From NCBI RefSeq assembly GCF_002909485.1, contig NZ_PPXG01000008.1, positions 186,001 through 250,000 on the forward strand: a stretch of DNA of 64,000 nt. The letters run 5' to 3'. The notes beneath the pieces were generated by a model. That model was not told the origin of the DNA. It saw nothing but the letters and a program-made list of their open reading frames with translations, and did no database searches. The position numbers were made by a program, and so were the translations under genes. This DNA comes from Stutzerimonas stutzeri. GTDB taxonomy: Bacteria; Pseudomonadota; Gammaproteobacteria; Pseudomonadales; Pseudomonadaceae. Shown here piece after piece: positions 24,492 to 33,800 of this stretch; within the stretch, counting starts at the first letter, position 1; the number at the start of each line of letters is the position of its first letter.

Positions 24492-25817
24492 ATGTCCCAG
24501 GATTTCCATCCACATAACTCGTCCGATCACTTCTGGATGCCCTTCACCGCCAACCGCCAGTTCAAGGCCACCCCGCGCCTGCTGGAGAGTGCCGAGGGCA
24601 TGTATTACACGGCGAGCGACGGGCGCAAGGTGCTCGACGGCACGGCTGGACTCTGGTGCTGTAACGCCGGCCATGGACGCCGCGAAATCAGCGAGGCGGT
24701 AAGCAAGCAGATTGCCAAGATGGACTTTGCCCCGACCTTTCAGATGGGCCACCCGTTGCCCTTCGAGCTGGCGGAAAAACTCGCCGCCATCAGCCCCGAA
24801 GGTCTGAACCGGGTGTTCTTCACCAACTCCGGGTCGGAGTCGGCGGACACCGCGCTGAAGATCGCCCTGGCCTATCAACGCGCCATCGGCCAGGGCAGCC
24901 GTACCCGACTGATCGGCCGCGAGCTGGCCTACCACGGCGTTGGCTTCGGCGGCATGTCGGTGGGCGGCATGGCCAATAACCGCCGTGCCTTCGGCCCGAT
25001 GCTGCCGGGCGTCGATCATCTGCCGCACACCCTCGATCTGCAGCGCAACGCCTTCAGCAAGGGCCTGCCGCAGCATGGCGTGGAGCGGGCCGACGAACTG
25101 GAGCGGCTGGTGACATTGCATGGCGCGGAGAACATCGCCGCGGTGATCGTCGAGCCGATGTCCGGCTCTGCCGGGGTCATCCTGCCGCCGGTGGGCTATC
25201 TGCAGCGCCTGCGCGAGATCACCGCCAAGCACGGCATCCTGCTGATCTTCGACGAAGTGATCACTGGCTTCGGCCGCGTCGGCGAGGCCTTCGCCGCTCA
25301 GCGCTGGGGCGTGACGCCGGACATTCTTACCTGCGCCAAGGGCCTCACCAACGGCGCAATTCCCATGGGCGCGGTGCTGGTTGCCGACCATCTGTTCGAA
25401 GCCTTCATGAACGGCCCGGAAAGCGTCATTGAATTCTTTCACGGCTACACCTACTCCGGGCACCCGGTGGCCTGCGCAGCGGCACTGGCAACCCAGCAGA
25501 TCTACCAGCAGGAGAATCTGTTCCAGAAGGCGATCGACCTGGAACCGTACTGGCAGGAGGCGCTGTTCAGCCTCAGGGACCTGCCCAACGTGATCGACAT
25601 CCGCACCGTCGGTCTGGTCGCGGGAATCCAGTTCGCCGCCCATGCCGATGGCGTCGGCAAGCGTGGGTACGAGGTGTTCCGAGAGTGTTTCGAGCAAGGC
25701 CTGCTGGCGCGCGCCAGCGGCGACACCATCGCGCTGTCGCCGGCGCTGATAGTCGAGAAGGCGGAAATCGACCAGATGGTGGAGCTGCTCACCGACGGCA
25801 TTCGCAAGGCGGGCTGA
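24492..25817 (+). CDS. class III omega-amino-acid:pyruvate aminotransferase
   Basis: A 441-residue PLP enzyme of the class III aminotransferase family. NSGSESADTALKIA forms the phosphate-binding loop, IFDEVITGFGR holds the Asp that pairs with the PLP nitrogen, and CAKGLTNGAIPMGAVL contains the Schiff-base Lys. Similarity is greatest to the beta-alanine/omega-amino-acid:pyruvate transaminases (BauA-like) that use beta-alanine, GABA or diamines as amino donors and pyruvate as acceptor. Next to a KauB-type dehydrogenase it fits polyamine or beta-alanine breakdown. A SpuC-like role with putrescine as donor is an alternative, so no symbol is given. Confidence 0.85.
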   Translation: MSQDFHPHNSSDHFWMPFTANRQFKATPRLLESAEGMYYTASDGRKVLDGTAGLWCCNAGHGRREISEAVSKQIAKMDFAPTFQMGHPLPFELAEKLAAISPEGLNRVFFTNSGSESADTALKIALAYQRAIGQGSRTRLIGRELAYHGVGFGGMSVGGMANNRRAFGPMLPGVDHLPHTLDLQRNAFSKGLPQHGVERADELERLVTLHGAENIAAVIVEPMSGSAGVILPPVGYLQRLREITAKHGILLIFDEVITGFGRVGEAFAAQRWGVTPDILTCAKGLTNGAIPMGAVLVADHLFEAFMNGPESVIEFFHGYTYSGHPVACAAALATQQIYQQENLFQKAIDLEPYWQEALFSLRDLPNVIDIRTVGLVAGIQFAAHADGVGKRGYEVFRECFEQGLLARASGDTIALSPALIVEKAEIDQMVELLTDGIRKAG

Positions 25818-25825
25818 GCCCGCTT

Positions 25826-25982
25826 GTGAGGAGGCCGCCCTCCCGCAGCGATGGCCTGCTGTAGTTTGTACAAAGGCGAAAGGCGCGCGCCGGGAGCGAC
25901 CTCTTCCGCACAATCAATAGCCTGCACCAACCACTCATCGTGGGGAGGCGCGCCCCCGCGGCGATGCAGGCCGCAGGCCTGC
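25826..25982. repeat. pair of REP-like palindromic elements
   Basis: Two related GC-rich palindromic units share the pattern GTG-GGAGGC-GC-CCCGC(A/G)GCGATG: one at about 25826-25856 and one at about 25940-25966. The second continues into the palindrome GCAGGCCGCAGGCCTGC (25966-25982). They lie in the gap between the converging aminotransferase and znuA. They resemble the REP sequences scattered between pseudomonad genes. Their genome copy number is not visible here. Confidence 0.55.
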
Positions 25983-26019
25983 CCGTAAACCGAGGGTCAG
26001 CCGACGCGGCCGCAAATCG

Positions 26020-27036
26020 TCACAGCGACTCCAGGCAGCCGGCGAGGGTGTCGCCAAGGCGTTCGAGCAACCGCTCGTAGCCCTTGGCATCAGTCGGCAG
26101 GCCGACACCCAAAACGTCCAGTTCAGCCATCTTAACCGGCAACCCGGCAGTCAACGTCTCGGCCAGGCGCGGGCGCGCCGGCGGTTCGCTGAACACGCAG
26201 CTCGGCCCGGCCTGCTGCAAGCGCTCGCGCATCGCCGCCACGTGGCGCGCACCCGGCTGCGCCTCGCCGCCGGCAGTGAACACGCCGGCATGGCGCAGGC
26301 CGTAGGCGGCCTCGAAGTAGTCGTAAGCCTCGTGGAAGACGAAGAACGGCTTGTTCTGGACTCCGGCGAAACGTTGCTTCAGGTGTGCATCGACTGCCTC
26401 TATGCGTTGGGCGAAGATCGCCGTGTTGGCGTGATACTGCTGGGCGTTCGCCGGGTCGGCTGCAGCCAGATCCGCCGCCATACGCTCGGCGATCACCAGG
26501 GCATTGGCCGGTAGCAGCCACAGGTGTGCATCCAGTGAGCCGGGGCGATGGTCGTGATCGTGTTCGTCGGTGTGCGCGGTCTCAGAATGCTCGGCATGGT
26601 GCTCGTGCTCGTCGTGGTCGTGCTCCGCGTGAGCATGCCCGGCATGATCGTCGTGGTCATGATGCTCATCTTCGGCATGCGTGTGGGCATCGCCGAAGCG
26701 GCGCAGCGTCAGCTTCGGCAGGTCCTGCACCGCCACGGTCGCCCCTTCGCGGGCACTCAGCGCGCGCGGCAGAAAGCTCTCCAGGTCTGGACCGATCCAG
26801 TAGAACAGCTCGGCGTCACGAATGCGCCGTACGTCGGACGGGCGTAGGGAGTAATGGTGGGCCGAGGCGCTGGCTGGCAGCAGTACGTCCGGTTCGCCGA
26901 CGCCATCCTGTACCGCTGCGGCGATCAGCTGCAGCGGCTTGATGCTGGTCAGTACACGAACTTCAGCCTGGGCGGATGCGGCGCCGGCGAGCAGCGCAGC
27001 CAGCAAAGGAACGGAGCAAAGACGATTCACGGGCAT
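26020..27036 (-). CDS. znuA: zinc ABC transporter periplasmic binding protein
   Basis: A 338-residue cluster A-I (ZnuA-type) metal-binding protein. A signal peptide covers about residues 1-24 (LLAALLAGAASAQA). SIKPLQLIAAAVQDG begins the mature fold, and the metal ligands should include the His in ASAHHYSLRPSD. A histidine- and acid-rich loop spans about residues 125-170, typical of zinc rather than manganese binders. The C-terminal half holds LDAHLWLLP and VFHEAYDYFEAAYGL. The start is ATG 27036, because an upstream in-frame ATG at 27120 would include the zur promoter region and overlap zur. It is divergent from zur-znuCB and should deliver zinc to ZnuBC. Confidence 0.93.
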   Translation of the reverse strand: MPVNRLCSVPLLAALLAGAASAQAEVRVLTSIKPLQLIAAAVQDGVGEPDVLLPASASAHHYSLRPSDVRRIRDAELFYWIGPDLESFLPRALSAREGATVAVQDLPKLTLRRFGDAHTHAEDEHHDHDDHAGHAHAEHDHDEHEHHAEHSETAHTDEHDHDHRPGSLDAHLWLLPANALVIAERMAADLAAADPANAQQYHANTAIFAQRIEAVDAHLKQRFAGVQNKPFFVFHEAYDYFEAAYGLRHAGVFTAGGEAQPGARHVAAMRERLQQAGPSCVFSEPPARPRLAETLTAGLPVKMAELDVLGVGLPTDAKGYERLLERLGDTLAGCLESL

Positions 27037-27054
27037 CACTCGAATGGATGGAAT

Positions 27055-27069
27055 TGGTACATAATAACG
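27055..27069. promoter_or_regulatory. possible Zur box between znuA and zur
   Basis: The 58-bp gap between the divergent znuA and zur genes contains TGGTACATAATAACG, read on the minus strand as CGTTATTATGTACCA. It partly matches the GTTATA-type inverted repeats bound by Zur in gamma-proteobacteria. The symmetry is imperfect, so this is tentative. Confidence 0.4.
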
Positions 27070-27094
27070 TCTCTCCACTATCACGTCGCTGCCC

Positions 27095-27580
27095 ATGTCC
27101 AAAACTCCGCTGGCCTGCACGCCTCACGACCACGACCATTGCGTCAGCCATGCGCTGGCCGAAGCCGACAGCCTTTGCGCGCGCCAGGGCGTGCGCCTGA
27201 CCGCCTTGCGCAAGCGTGTGCTGGAACTGGTCTGGCAGAGCCACAAGCCCCTCGGCGCCTACGACATTCTCGCGTCGTTAAGCGAGCAGGACGGTCGTCG
27301 TGCCGCACCGCCCACCGTCTATCGGGCGCTGGATTTCCTGCTGGAGAACGGTCTGGTGCATCGCATCGCATCGCTCAACGCCTTCATGGGCTGCAACCGT
27401 CCCGAGCACCCGCATCAGGGCCAGTTCCTCATCTGTCGCAGCTGCCACACCGCCATCGAACTGGAGCAGCGGGCGATTGCCGAGGCCATCGATGCCGCCG
27501 CACGCACCGTAGACTTTGTCGTCGAAGGCCAGACTGTTGAAGTGGTCGGCCTCTGCGCACCATGCCGGAGCGCCGCATGA
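27095..27580 (+). CDS. zur: zinc uptake regulator, Fur family
   Basis: A 161-residue Fur-family repressor. A winged-helix domain (about residues 25-100, with [24 protein letters not shown] split across helix 1-2, and [20 protein letters not shown]) precedes a dimer domain with the structural zinc cysteines: CRSC near residue 113 and CAPC near the C-terminus. The N-terminus is His-rich (CTPHDHDHC). It is divergent from znuA and overlaps znuC by ATGA, so with zinc bound it should repress both arms of the uptake system. Confidence 0.92.
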   Translation: MSKTPLACTPHDHDHCVSHALAEADSLCARQGVRLTALRKRVLELVWQSHKPLGAYDILASLSEQDGRRAAPPTVYRALDFLLENGLVHRIASLNAFMGCNRPEHPHQGQFLICRSCHTAIELEQRAIAEAIDAAARTVDFVVEGQTVEVVGLCAPCRSAA

Positions 27581-28347
27581 GCGAGGTGCTGCTGCGGCTG
27601 GATGACATCCACGTGCGCTTCGCCAACCAGAACGTGCTGGAAGGCGCGCAACTGCAGGTGCATCGTGGCGAAATCGTCACGCTGATCGGTCCCAACGGTG
27701 CCGGCAAGACCACGCTGGTGCGTGCGGTGCTGGGCCTGCTCAAGCCCGATCGTGGCCAGGTCTGGCGCAAGCCGAAGCTGCGCGTCGGCTACATGCCGCA
27801 GAAACTGCATGTCGACGCCACCCTACCCTTGTCGGTGCTGCGCTTTCTGCGCCTGGTGCCCGGCGTCGACCGCGCCCGCGCACTGGCGGCGCTGGGTGAG
27901 GTGGGCGCCGAACACGTCATCGACAGCCCGCTGCAGAGGATTTCCGGCGGCGAGATGCAGCGCGTGCTGCTCGCCCGCGCCCTGCTGCGCGAACCGGAAC
28001 TGCTGGTGCTGGATGAACCTGTGCAAGGCGTGGACGTGGCTGGCCAGGCCGAACTGTACCGGCTGATCGGCGTGCTGCGCGACCGCTACGGCTGCGGCGT
28101 GCTGATGGTCTCTCACGATTTACACCTGGTGATGAGCGCAACCGATCAAGTGGTCTGCCTGAACCGTCACGTCTGCTGCTCGGGGCATCCGGAACAGGTC
28201 AGCAGCGACCCGGCCTTCATCGAGCTGTTCGGCCAGGACGCCCGCAGCCTGGCGATCTATCACCACCAGCACGACCATAGCCACGACCTGCACGGCAGCG
28301 TGGTGACCGGCAAACCCCACGTCCACGGCCCGAACTGCAAGCACTAG
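27577..28347 (+). CDS. znuC: zinc ABC transporter ATPase
   Basis: A 256-residue ABC ATPase. The Walker A is GPNGAGKTT, the signature is ISGGEMQRV, and the Walker B is [12 protein letters not shown], with the switch His in VSHDLH. The last 35 residues are His-rich ([13 protein letters not shown], then [11 protein letters not shown]), unusual for the ATPase subunit and probably zinc-binding. The start is ATG 27577, coupled to zur by ATGA. It supplies energy to ZnuB. Confidence 0.93.
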   Translation: MSEVLLRLDDIHVRFANQNVLEGAQLQVHRGEIVTLIGPNGAGKTTLVRAVLGLLKPDRGQVWRKPKLRVGYMPQKLHVDATLPLSVLRFLRLVPGVDRARALAALGEVGAEHVIDSPLQRISGGEMQRVLLARALLREPELLVLDEPVQGVDVAGQAELYRLIGVLRDRYGCGVLMVSHDLHLVMSATDQVVCLNRHVCCSGHPEQVSSDPAFIELFGQDARSLAIYHHQHDHSHDLHGSVVTGKPHVHGPNCKH

Positions 28348-28359
28348 ACAGAGCCTCCG

Positions 28360-29145
28360 ATGCCCGATTTCCTACTCAACGCCCTGCTCGCCGGCCTCGC
28401 CCTGGCGCTGGTCGCCGGCCCGCTCGGCTCGTTCGTCGTCTGGCGGCGCATGGCCTATTTCGGCGACACCCTGTCCCACGCCGCGCTGTTCGGCGTCGCC
28501 CTCGGGCTGATGCTCGACGTCAACCTGACCCTGGCAGTGACAGTCGGCTGCGTGCTGCTCGCCTTGCTGCTGGTGACCCTGCAACAGCGCCAGCCGCTGG
28601 CCTCGGACACCCTGCTCGGCATCCTCGCCCACAGCACACTGTCGCTGGGGCTGGTGTCGCTGAGCTTCATGAAGGACGTGCGGGTCGATCTGATGGGCTA
28701 CCTGTTCGGCGACCTGCTTGCCGTCGGGCCGTCCGATCTGGCCTGGATCGTCGGCGGCAGCGCGCTGGTGCTGCTGATGCTGATTCCGCTCTGGCGGCCT
28801 CTGCTGGCAATCACCGTGCACGAGGAACTGGCCAAGGTCGAAGGCCTGCCGGTGGCCGGCATTCGCCTGGCGCTGATGTTGCTGATCGCGGTGGTGATCG
28901 CCGTGGCGATGAAGATCGTCGGCGTGCTGCTGATCACCTCACTGCTGATCATTCCCGCCGCCGCCGCGCAACGCCATGCGCGCACCCCGGAGCAGATGGC
29001 CTTTGGCGCCAGCGTGCTGGGTATCGTCGCGGTATGCCTGGGGCTGACGCTGTCCTGGTACGAAGACACCCCGGCGGGGCCGTCCATCGTGGTCAGCGCC
29101 GCCGCACTGTTTCTGCTCAGCTTCGCCTGGCCTCGCAGGGCCTGA
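28360..29145 (+). CDS. znuB: zinc ABC transporter permease
   Basis: A 261-residue inner-membrane permease of the ZnuB/MntB family with eight or so TM helices along its length. The FGDTLSHAALFGVALGL segment after the first helix is the family signature, and MKIVGVLLITSLLIIPAAAA is the conserved coupling region. It follows znuC by 12 bp and is the channel for zinc carried by ZnuA. Confidence 0.93.
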   Translation: MPDFLLNALLAGLALALVAGPLGSFVVWRRMAYFGDTLSHAALFGVALGLMLDVNLTLAVTVGCVLLALLLVTLQQRQPLASDTLLGILAHSTLSLGLVSLSFMKDVRVDLMGYLFGDLLAVGPSDLAWIVGGSALVLLMLIPLWRPLLAITVHEELAKVEGLPVAGIRLALMLLIAVVIAVAMKIVGVLLITSLLIIPAAAAQRHARTPEQMAFGASVLGIVAVCLGLTLSWYEDTPAGPSIVVSAAALFLLSFAWPRRA

Positions 29146-29148
29146 GCT

Positions 29149-29670
29149 ATGACCGATCTCAAGTACCTGCGCGGCTACCCGGAGCCGCTGCTGGCGCAGG
29201 TGCGCCAGCTGATTGCCGAGAACCGTCTGGGCGGCTATCTGCAGCGGCGTTACCCGGCACGGCACGAAGTGCAGAGTGACAAGGCGCTGTACGGCTACGT
29301 GCAGAAGCTCAAGCAGGACTATCTGAAAAGCACACCGCCGATCGACAAGGTGCTCTATGACAATCGCCTGGACCTGACTCATCGCGCGCTGGGCCTGCAT
29401 ACCGCGGTGTCACGGGTGCAGGGCGGCAAGCTCAAGGCAAAGAAGGAGATTCGCGTCGCCGCGCTGTTTCGCGAAGCGGCGCCGGAATTCCTGCAGATGA
29501 TCGTGGTGCACGAACTCGCCCATCTGCGTGAGAGCGAGCACAACCGCGCGTTCTACAAGCTGTGCGAACACATGCTGCCAGGCTACGGGCAGATCGAGTT
29601 CGACCTGCGGCTGTTCCTGCATTGGCGCGAGCTGCGGGCCCAGGATGCCGAACCCGGCGGCTACGCCTGA
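29149..29670 (+). CDS. YgjP-like (DUF45) zinc metallopeptidase family protein
   Basis: A 173-residue protein with a HELAH motif (VVHELAHLRESEHNRAFY, about residues 121-138) as in the YgjP/DUF45 metallopeptidase-like family; the later His in the ESEHNRAFY stretch is the likely third zinc ligand. It starts 3 bp after the znuB stop, so it is almost surely co-transcribed with zur-znuCB. That suggests Zur control and a possible role in zinc-limited growth. Peptidase activity is inferred from the motif. No signal peptide or TM segment is seen, so it is probably cytosolic. Confidence 0.8.
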   Translation: MTDLKYLRGYPEPLLAQVRQLIAENRLGGYLQRRYPARHEVQSDKALYGYVQKLKQDYLKSTPPIDKVLYDNRLDLTHRALGLHTAVSRVQGGKLKAKKEIRVAALFREAAPEFLQMIVVHELAHLRESEHNRAFYKLCEHMLPGYGQIEFDLRLFLHWRELRAQDAEPGGYA

Positions 29671-29711
29671 CGCCCAATGGCGCCGGGCGTGCGGTCGCAT
29701 GCCGGTAGCGT

Positions 29712-31196
29712 TCAGATCCAGCCCAGCCAGCGCCACCAGGTTGCCGCGAACAACAACATGGTCAAATAACCGATCAGCGTCACCAGCACGCCGACCTTGG
29801 CGAACTGCCGGGCGCTGAAGGTTTCAGTGCCCAGGCAGACCATGTTCTGCGGTGCGTTGATTGGCAGGATGAATCCGTAACTGACGACGAAACCGAGCAG
29901 CATGGTCATCCCCAGCCGGCTGAAGTCCCCTGGCAGGCTCAGCAACACCGAAATCAGGATGGGCAGCATCGCCGAGGTCAGCGCCGTGGCACTGGCAAAG
30001 CCCAGGTGGATCACGATGAGAAAGGCGCCAAGGATGGCGAAGATGCCCAGCGGCCCCACCACGCCAAGCCCGGTGTGCGCCACCACCTGCGCGCCGAGCC
30101 ACTGTCCGGCCTGGGTCGTGAGCAATACCGTGCCGAGGCTAATCCCGACACCAAAGACGATCACCGTGCCCCATGGCACCCGCGTCTGGACCTCCTTCCA
30201 GTTCATCACGCCGATGCGCGGCAGCATCAGGATCACCAGGCCGGCATAGGTGGTGCTGGTGGTGTCGAAGCTGTGCAGCTTGCCCTCGGTGGCCCAGCAC
30301 AGCAGTAGACCGATGGACACGGCAAGCAGGCGCTTCTGCGCCGAGGTCATCGGTCCGAGTTCGGCGAGCGACCGTGCCACGGCTTCCTTGCCGCCGGCTA
30401 TCCGCTCGGTTTCCGGCGGCAGTAGCTTGAGCACGATGAACAGCAGGACGAAGGACATCAGCACGGCCCAGGGTGCGCCGGCGATGAGCCAGTCGATCCA
30501 GCTGACTCGCTCACCCAGCAGTTTGTCCATGAAGCCCACCAGCAGCAGGTTCTGTGCCGCGGCGGTCTGGATGCCGATGTTCCAGATGCTGGTGCCCTGG
30601 GCGACGATGATCATCATGCCCGCGGCAAAGTTGGAACGTTTGTCGATCCCAAAAGCGTTGATGATGCCGAGCATGATCGGCACCACGCAGGCGGCGCGCG
30701 CCGTGGCGCTGGGCACCACCAGGCTGAGCAGGACGATGACCACCAGCGTGCCGCCGAGGATATGCCGAGAACTGGTGCCGACTCTGGAGAGGGTCATCAG
30801 CGCAATGCGTCGGTCGAGCCCGGTAAGCGTCATCGCAGCAGCGATGAACAGCGCGCCTGCTACCAGCGCCAATGCCGGATTGGCGAAGCCGGAAAGGCCC
30901 ATGCTGATTGCTTTGGAGGTGCCATAGACGACCTCGGGATTTTCCAGCGTAGGCGCCGTGCCGACGAGGAACGCCAGCAACGCCGTGATCATGATCGCGC
31001 TGACCTCGTAGGACACCGCCTCGGTGATCCACACCACCACTGCAAACACAAGGATTGCCAGCACCCGCTGGCCAGCCACAGGAAGATCGGCAGGCAACGG
31101 CATCAGCAGCACGCCAATCAATGCCAGTACCGCCACCAGCAGGCCGATCGGGATGCCGAACAGGCCCTGACGGCCTGCGTTTTGGGTATCGCTCAT
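29712..31196 (-). CDS. SLC13 (DASS) family anion symporter
   Basis: A 494-residue inner-membrane carrier with about 11-12 TM helices. Two re-entrant regions are seen: VPSATARAACVVPI (about residue 158) and the C-terminal LPINAPQNMVCLGT. These are typical of divalent-anion:sodium symporters, whose substrates are dicarboxylates, tricarboxylates, phosphate or sulfate. The start ATG 31196 gives MSDTQNAGRQG before the first helix; the extended frame to 31259 is unlikely. It is a single gene after the catalase terminator and convergent with the YgjP-like gene. The substrate is not deducible. Confidence 0.82.
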   Translation of the reverse strand: MSDTQNAGRQGLFGIPIGLLVAVLALIGVLLMPLPADLPVAGQRVLAILVFAVVVWITEAVSYEVSAIMITALLAFLVGTAPTLENPEVVYGTSKAISMGLSGFANPALALVAGALFIAAAMTLTGLDRRIALMTLSRVGTSSRHILGGTLVVIVLLSLVVPSATARAACVVPIMLGIINAFGIDKRSNFAAGMMIIVAQGTSIWNIGIQTAAAQNLLLVGFMDKLLGERVSWIDWLIAGAPWAVLMSFVLLFIVLKLLPPETERIAGGKEAVARSLAELGPMTSAQKRLLAVSIGLLLCWATEGKLHSFDTTSTTYAGLVILMLPRIGVMNWKEVQTRVPWGTVIVFGVGISLGTVLLTTQAGQWLGAQVVAHTGLGVVGPLGIFAILGAFLIVIHLGFASATALTSAMLPILISVLLSLPGDFSRLGMTMLLGFVVSYGFILPINAPQNMVCLGTETFSARQFAKVGVLVTLIGYLTMLLFAATWWRWLGWI

Positions 31197-31301
31197 GGTA
31201 AGGCTCCATCCGCTGCCAGATATGCCTACAGCATGGGCAAGCCAGCCAGCCGCAACCATGACCTGCGTCTATTGCGGCCCTTTGCGGGCGAATTAACCAA
31301 G

Positions 31302-31338
31302 TAAAAAAAGCAGAACGCCGGCGAGCGCCGGCGTTTTT
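31302..31338. terminator. bidirectional rho-independent terminator downstream of katE
   Basis: AACGCCGGC (31314-31322) pairs perfectly with GCCGGCGTT (31327-31335) around a GAGC loop. The right side runs into TTTTTC and the left side is preceded by AAAAAAAG, so U-tracts form in both directions. It lies about 60 bp after the katE stop (minus strand) and should end that transcript before the SLC13 gene. Confidence 0.85.
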
Positions 31339-31399
31339 CGACCGTTGAATCACGCCAGGTTCGAGCGGACAGACGCCCCATACGAACCTGGCACAAGCG

Positions 31400-33535
31400 T
31401 CAGGCCGGGATTGCTTCCGCCGCGGCCTCACGTGCCCATACCCGATGCTGACCGAGCGCCTGGGCGAAGTTGCCGAACACTCCGTCGATATCGTCGCCTT
31501 CCAGCAGACCGGCGTCGGGCTGCAGCCCGAGGGTTGCCAGCAACGGACGCGCCGCGCCAAGCATGACGATAGGTTTCAGGTGCTTGTAGGCCTCCAGCAC
31601 GTAGTGCTTGGCCTCGCCGGATTTGGCCATTGCCGCAGCCGCATCGGCGCCGCCGGGGACGAAGACGGCATCGAACATCACCGAGGGCATGCCGTCCATT
31701 GCGGCATCGACCGGCAGCATCTTGCCGTCCGCCGTTTTCACCGGAGCTGGTGACGGACCGATGATCTTGGCTAGCGCCCCTTCAGAGGCCAGTTTGGCCT
31801 TGAAGGCGTCAATCGCCGCACCATCGACGCCGTTGGTTACCAGGATGGCCACCTTGCGCGACTTGATATTGCCCGGTGCATGGTTCATCAGGCTCAGTGC
31901 CGGCGAGCTTTGCACGCTGGACGCCTTGGTGGTGACGGTCGGTGCGCTAGGCGCCGGCAGACCCAGGTTTTCGGCGACACGGCGGGCCAGCTCCAGGTCG
32001 ATATTGGCGAGAATCTCGTTGACCTGGCGCTCACGGATGAAGATCCGCTCGACCTTGCCCAGCTCGAAGGTATAGGCGCCGACGATGTGTTCCTTTTCCG
32101 GCTCGCTCATGCTGTTCCAGAACAGCGTGGCCTGGGAAAAGTGATCGCCGAAGGATTCGCTGCGGTTGCGGATCTTGTGGCCTTCGACCCGCTCCGGATA
32201 GCTCTCGAAACCGCCGCCTTGAGCTGCCGGCGGGGTTTCCTTGGGCCAGCCGCTGTCGATGGAGTTGGGCTCGTAGTTGGCGCGGCCCTTGTGAATCGTC
32301 TGGCGATGGAAGGCGTCGCGCTGGTTGTTGTGGAACGGACACAGCGGACGGTTGATCGGGATCTCGTGGAAGTTCGGCCCTCCGAGACGCAGCAGCTGGG
32401 TGTCGGTGTAGGAGAACAACCGGCCCTGCAGCAGCGGATCGTTGGTGAAGTCGATGCCCGGCACGATATGGCCGATGTGGAAGGCGGCCTGCTCGGTCTC
32501 GGCGAAGAAGTTGTCCGGGTTGCGGTTGAGGGTCATCTTGCCGAGCTTCTGCACCGGCACCAGCTCCTCGGGGATAATCTTGGTCGGGTCGAGCAGGTCG
32601 AAATCGAACTTGTGCTCGTCGGCCTCCTCGACCACCTGCACGCCTAGCTCCCACTCGAAGTAGTCGCCCATCTCGATGGACTCCCACATGTCACGGCGGT
32701 TGAAGTCCGGGTCCTTGCCGGCAATCTTCAGCGTTTCGTCCCAGACCAGCGAGAAGGCGCCTGCGACCGGCTTCCAGTGGAACTTGACGAAGCGGCTGAC
32801 GCCATCGGCATTGATCAGACGGAAGGTGTGTACGCCGAAGCCTTCCATCGCACGATAGCTGCGTGGCAAAGCGCGGTCGGACATGGTCCAGAGCACCATG
32901 TGGGCCGATTCGGGAGTCAGCGAGACGAAGTCCCAGAAGCTGTCGTGGGCCGACTGAGCCTGCGGGATCTCGTTGTGCGGCTCGGGTTTGACCGCATGGA
33001 CGAAGTCGGGAAACTTGATCGCGTCCTGAATGAAGAACACCGGCATGTTGTTGCCGACCAGGTCGAAGTTGCCTTCGTCGGTGTAGAACTTGGTGGCGAA
33101 GCCGCGCACGTCACGCACGGTGTCCGCCGAGCCACGCGAACCCTGCACGGTGGAGAAGCGCGTGAAGACCGGGGTTTCCTTGCCTTCGGCGGAAAGGAAC
33201 GAGGCCTTGGTCAGCCAGCTGTGATCGGCGTAGCTCTGGAACACACCGTGCGCCGCGGCACCGCGGGCATGCACGATGCGCTCGGGGATGCGCTCATGGT
33301 CGAAGTGGGTGATCTTCTCGCGCATGATGAAATCTTCGAGCAGCGAGGGCCCACGGTCGCCGGCCTTGAGGGTGTTCTGGTTGTCGGCGATCTTCACGCC
33401 CTGATTGGTGCGGAGCGCCTCGCCGGTGGCGTCGCTGCGAAACTCTTCCAGCTGATCGAGCTTGGCGTTGTGATTGGCGCGGTCGACGGTATCGGTGCCG
33501 GCCAGCTCGCTCTGTTTAGGGGTCTTGTCGGTCAT
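31400..33535 (-). CDS. katE: catalase HPII, large-subunit type with DJ-1/PfpI-like C-terminal domain
   Basis: A 711-residue large-subunit (clade 2) catalase that converts hydrogen peroxide to water and oxygen. The catalytic His is in [12 protein letters not shown] (about residue 88), the Asn in [11 protein letters not shown], and the haem-ligand Tyr in [14 protein letters not shown]. After the core, about residues 555-711 form the flavodoxin/DJ-1-like extra domain ([15 protein letters not shown]) found in HPII enzymes. GGAGG precedes ATG 33535. It is transcribed alone. Stationary-phase (RpoS) control is common in relatives, but no promoter was identified. Confidence 0.94.
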   Translation of the reverse strand: MTDKTPKQSELAGTDTVDRANHNAKLDQLEEFRSDATGEALRTNQGVKIADNQNTLKAGDRGPSLLEDFIMREKITHFDHERIPERIVHARGAAAHGVFQSYADHSWLTKASFLSAEGKETPVFTRFSTVQGSRGSADTVRDVRGFATKFYTDEGNFDLVGNNMPVFFIQDAIKFPDFVHAVKPEPHNEIPQAQSAHDSFWDFVSLTPESAHMVLWTMSDRALPRSYRAMEGFGVHTFRLINADGVSRFVKFHWKPVAGAFSLVWDETLKIAGKDPDFNRRDMWESIEMGDYFEWELGVQVVEEADEHKFDFDLLDPTKIIPEELVPVQKLGKMTLNRNPDNFFAETEQAAFHIGHIVPGIDFTNDPLLQGRLFSYTDTQLLRLGGPNFHEIPINRPLCPFHNNQRDAFHRQTIHKGRANYEPNSIDSGWPKETPPAAQGGGFESYPERVEGHKIRNRSESFGDHFSQATLFWNSMSEPEKEHIVGAYTFELGKVERIFIRERQVNEILANIDLELARRVAENLGLPAPSAPTVTTKASSVQSSPALSLMNHAPGNIKSRKVAILVTNGVDGAAIDAFKAKLASEGALAKIIGPSPAPVKTADGKMLPVDAAMDGMPSVMFDAVFVPGGADAAAAMAKSGEAKHYVLEAYKHLKPIVMLGAARPLLATLGLQPDAGLLEGDDIDGVFGNFAQALGQHRVWAREAAAEAIPA

Positions 33536-33800
33536 GATGGGCCTCCATTAGCGGTGAGCTGAACCGCGAGCGATCGGGCCACAATCGAGGCCAATTACAC
33601 GATCTTTTCACGGCGTACCCGGTTAATGACCCCAACATCGCCTGCATGGTTGCCCAAATATTCGATTTGCTTTGACTATCAGCGCCATGCACTTAGTCAA
33701 TGGCAGCGGGTCAGGCAAGCGACCTCGCCGCCAAACGGGTAGAATGCCCGGCTTTCGCCGAATATCCCGGCAACGAACGCCGCACCCACAAGGTTCGCCC
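33536..33800. other. 265-bp divergent region between katE and metN
   Basis: This gap holds the promoters of the divergent katE and metNIQ genes. I saw no S-adenosyl riboswitch structure, no strong palindrome and no small gene. Sigma-70-like boxes are not clear. An in-frame upstream ATG for metN at 33687 lies inside it but adds a low-complexity, non-conserved N-terminus. Confidence 0.4.

Noticed and set aside
33687..33800. N-terminal extension of MetN from an upstream ATG
   Set aside because: The extra residues are arginine-rich and unlike any MetN. GTG 33801 has a ribosome-binding site and matches the family start.
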